Translations under genes and position numbers: made by a program | Assembly: GCA_938091115.1 (NCBI GenBank) | Contig: CALKNI010000092.1 | Coordinates: forward strand, 17,014 to 81,013 | Direction of reading: 5' to 3' | DNA from: an uncultured Pirellulaceae bacterium | GTDB taxonomy: Bacteria > Planctomycetota > Planctomycetia > Pirellulales > Pirellulaceae | Length of the DNA: 64,000 nucleotides | In this document: positions 62,589 to 64,000 of the stretch, piece after piece | Layout of the letters: each line of letters begins with the position of its first letter | How positions within the stretch are numbered: the stretch's first letter is position 1 | Notes under the pieces: generated by a model | Told to the model about the DNA's origin: nothing | What the model saw: only the letters and a program-made list of their open reading frames with translations | Databases searched by the model: none

Positions 62589-63923
62589 TCAATTCTTTTT
62601 TCGAGGCTGGACTGCGGATTCAAATGGCCCTGTTTCTGCTAATAAGATTTGGTAGTTCCAGGGACCGCCTGTGGTTAGTTTTTGTTGACCCTCCTGACGT
62701 GCAGGGTTGACTGCCCAGCCAAGTTCGACGGAGCGTTCTCGGAGGCTTTTTGCGAGTCCCTGAGCAGCTTCGCCATTGAGCGAAACCCCGGAAATGAGAA
62801 TGCCTTCTTCAGTGCCTTCCACCTGCTCGATTACGAGGTCTTCAGTACGCATTTCAATGAGTAATTCAAGTAGGATGGCGAATCGATTGTTTTGACTCTC
62901 AAGAAAAAAGGTGATGCGTTTCAGATCATCTCCAAGTGCCGTGACAGCTGTTTCGACCTCTGCGCGTTTTTCCAAAATTTGAATGAGTTGGGCATCGTTC
63001 TTTTTTTTCTGAGCAGCAGGGGCTTCTATTTCTGAGATTTTGGTTTGTAAATCATCGTTGTATCGTTGGATAAACTGCCCATGCCAAAAACAAAACCCAA
63101 TAACAAGCAGGGCAATAATTCCCGAAAAAATATGACGGATTGGGCGTGCTGGTGAGCGGTCAAAGTGTCTAAGCCGAGGTGCTAGAATTGAGTCAAAGCG
63201 TTTGCGGTTATTGCCAGCAACGATACCGGCCCAATGTTTGGCAGTTGCGTCATCTGTCAGATGCTCAAAGGTTGCATGTTCTTCGTTCCACTCGATGTTT
63301 TGGCTGCCGGTGAGGATCGGTTCGTTCGAAACGAGTGGGTCGAGCGATAATTGTTTGACTTGTTCGAGTCGCGTGGAATTTTCAGTGAGGTGGAAAACCA
63401 GATCTTCCCAAACCTCGAGTGTTAGGCGATGGCTTCGTTTTTCATTGTTGGCAGCGAAACCGGAAGGGTGTGCGATCAGGGTATCGTGGCAGCCAAGAGA
63501 TTCCAGATGTTCGTTGATTGCATCCAAATCGGCATTTCTGATCGCGCTAACCCAGAATTTTTGATAGTCGTCCTCGGCTCCAAGATTGGTTGAAGCAAGC
63601 GAAATTTCGTCGATGTCGATGCCCGACAGTGTTTCTGCTTCGAATTTTAAGACTTCCTGTAAATCGCTGGGCTCGATCCCGCTGACGCTTAGTTTCGGGA
63701 GGAGTACGATTTGGGACCAGACGTCGGCTGAGAGCACCAGCGTCCGACTGCCAAGTCTCGGTTGATTTTGGGTGACCTGAATGATGGCTTCATATAAAGT
63801 TGACTCGACATCCACTGTTTCCCGAAGAAAGAAGTTCGGTTTGGAGAGGTCTTTTCCAAAATCAGCGCGCACCATCTGTCGATCGAAGAAAAGCAGAATC
63901 GAAATGTCAGATCGTTTGGCCAT
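62589..63923 (-). CDS. Fused PilM-PilN (GspL-like) protein
   Basis: A 444-residue protein with an N-terminal cytoplasmic actin-like domain of the PilM/GspL type (about 1-265; ISILLFFDRQMVRADFG, LVLSADVWSQIVLLPKLSVS, LQEVLKFEAETLSGI), one transmembrane helix (IFSGIIALLVIGFCFWHGQF), a coiled coil and a periplasmic PilN-like domain (RFAILLELLIEMRTEDLVIE then ILISGVSLNGEAAQGLAKSL). In many type IV pilus systems PilM and PilN are separate; in type II secretion GspL combines them, so this is GspL-like. Walker/actin motifs are weakly conserved. Next gene is PilO-like. ATG start. Confidence 0.8.
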   Translation of the reverse strand: MAKRSDISILLFFDRQMVRADFGKDLSKPNFFLRETVDVESTLYEAIIQVTQNQPRLGSRTLVLSADVWSQIVLLPKLSVSGIEPSDLQEVLKFEAETLSGIDIDEISLASTNLGAEDDYQKFWVSAIRNADLDAINEHLESLGCHDTLIAHPSGFAANNEKRSHRLTLEVWEDLVFHLTENSTRLEQVKQLSLDPLVSNEPILTGSQNIEWNEEHATFEHLTDDATAKHWAGIVAGNNRKRFDSILAPRLRHFDRSPARPIRHIFSGIIALLVIGFCFWHGQFIQRYNDDLQTKISEIEAPAAQKKKNDAQLIQILEKRAEVETAVTALGDDLKRITFFLESQNNRFAILLELLIEMRTEDLVIEQVEGTEEGILISGVSLNGEAAQGLAKSLRERSVELGWAVNPARQEGQQKLTTGGPWNYQILLAETGPFESAVQPRKKN

Positions 63924-63948
63924 TGCAGTGCGAAAAAAAAACAGCGAG

Positions 63949-64000
63949 TCACGGATACGATTGGATTTTGGACTTCGGTTGCTGAGCTTGTTGGGTGAAG
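63949..64000 (-). CDS. 3' end of an upstream gene, truncated by window edge
   Basis: On the minus strand a frame open from the right edge ends with the residues FTQQAQQPKSKIQSYP and a TGA at 63949-63951, 25 bases before the PilM-PilN ATG. The spacing fits the previous gene of the operon (a GspK or pseudopilin gene is often found there), but too little is visible to identify it. Confidence 0.4.
   Translation of the reverse strand, partial: FTQQAQQPKSKIQSYP

Noticed and set aside
1..64000. tRNA, rRNA, CRISPR arrays, transposases, integrases of mobile elements
   Set aside because: I looked for T-loop motifs, regularly spaced repeats, transposase motifs and terminal inverted repeats in the gaps and found none. 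The Xer-type recombinase at 21.5 kb fits the housekeeping XerD pattern and has no mobile-element context.

Overview
The window looks like ordinary chromosome from a member of the Planctomycetota, probably a Pirellulales-type marine lineage with mid-40s percent GC by eye. No rRNA or tRNA is present, so this placement rests on gene content: a redoxin/haem-motif/copper-monooxygenase/EF-hand fusion protein, a TPR-TPR-ExbB-ExbD-ExbD operon, a giant ResB-CcsA fusion, secreted lipoproteins with the (N/Q)RWxxQ(I/V)GL domain, a membrane-anchored helix-turn-helix protein with an acidic middle, and a mixed type II secretion / type IV pilus assembly locus. I saw no phage, insertion sequence, CRISPR array or integron.

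Layout. 1-2.7 kb (+): a SNF2-type helicase cut by the left edge and a sulfotransferase. 2.7-9.2 kb (-): a flagellar export-gate cluster reading, in transcription order, a degenerate HATPase protein, fliF, fliO, fliP, fliQ, fliR, flhB. It has several oddities: flhB stops before its self-cleaving domain, FliQ is twice its usual length, and no fliG/H/I/M/N or flhA is in the window. 9.4-14.6 kb (-): an esterase-fold protein without its catalytic triad, malate dehydrogenase, and two overlapping genes for membrane proteins that share a repeated domain. 15.1-21.3 kb (+): two secreted TPR-type proteins followed by an ExbB/TolQ-like channel and two ExbD/TolR-like proteins, closed by a good terminator. 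21.5-28.2 kb: xerD, prmC and prfA, a BASS-type transporter, aroC and an unknown membrane-anchored protein. 28.3-33.3 kb (-): ResB-CcsA cytochrome c maturation protein behind a duplicated-domain lipoprotein. 33.7-36.1 kb (-): fumarylacetoacetase with an uncharacterised partner. 36.3-37.5 kb (-): acidic membrane-anchored HTH protein. 38.0-40.9 kb (-): a three-gene ABC exporter. 41.2-42.9 kb (+): ispF-ruvC-ruvA. 43.0-50.0 kb (-): a small secreted protein, an RND/MMPL exporter, the redoxin/copper fusion protein, an MBL-fold hydrolase and an SDR epimerase. 50.3-53.7 kb (+): an intact HtrA-like protease, a rearranged and probably inactive HtrA-like protein, and a PepSY membrane protein. 53.7-64 kb (-): TPR lipoprotein, secretin GspD, a GspC/PilP-like coiled-coil protein, GspF, GspE, PilT, a PilO/GspM-like protein and a fused PilM-PilN (GspL-like) protein.

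How the parts work together. Most of the window is cell-envelope machinery: a flagellar export gate, an energised ExbB/ExbD module, cytochrome c maturation, exporters, periplasmic proteolysis and a secretin-based secretion/pilus system. Housekeeping genes (mdh, prfA, prmC, aroC, ispF, ruvC, ruvA, xerD) lie between them. The strongest candidates for something not well described are the HtrA/pseudo-HtrA pair with a PDZ domain placed inside the protease fold, the flhB lacking its switch domain, the membrane-anchored acidic HTH protein, the repeated-domain membrane protein pair, and the fumarylacetoacetase partner. All functional assignments come from reading motifs; no database search was run.
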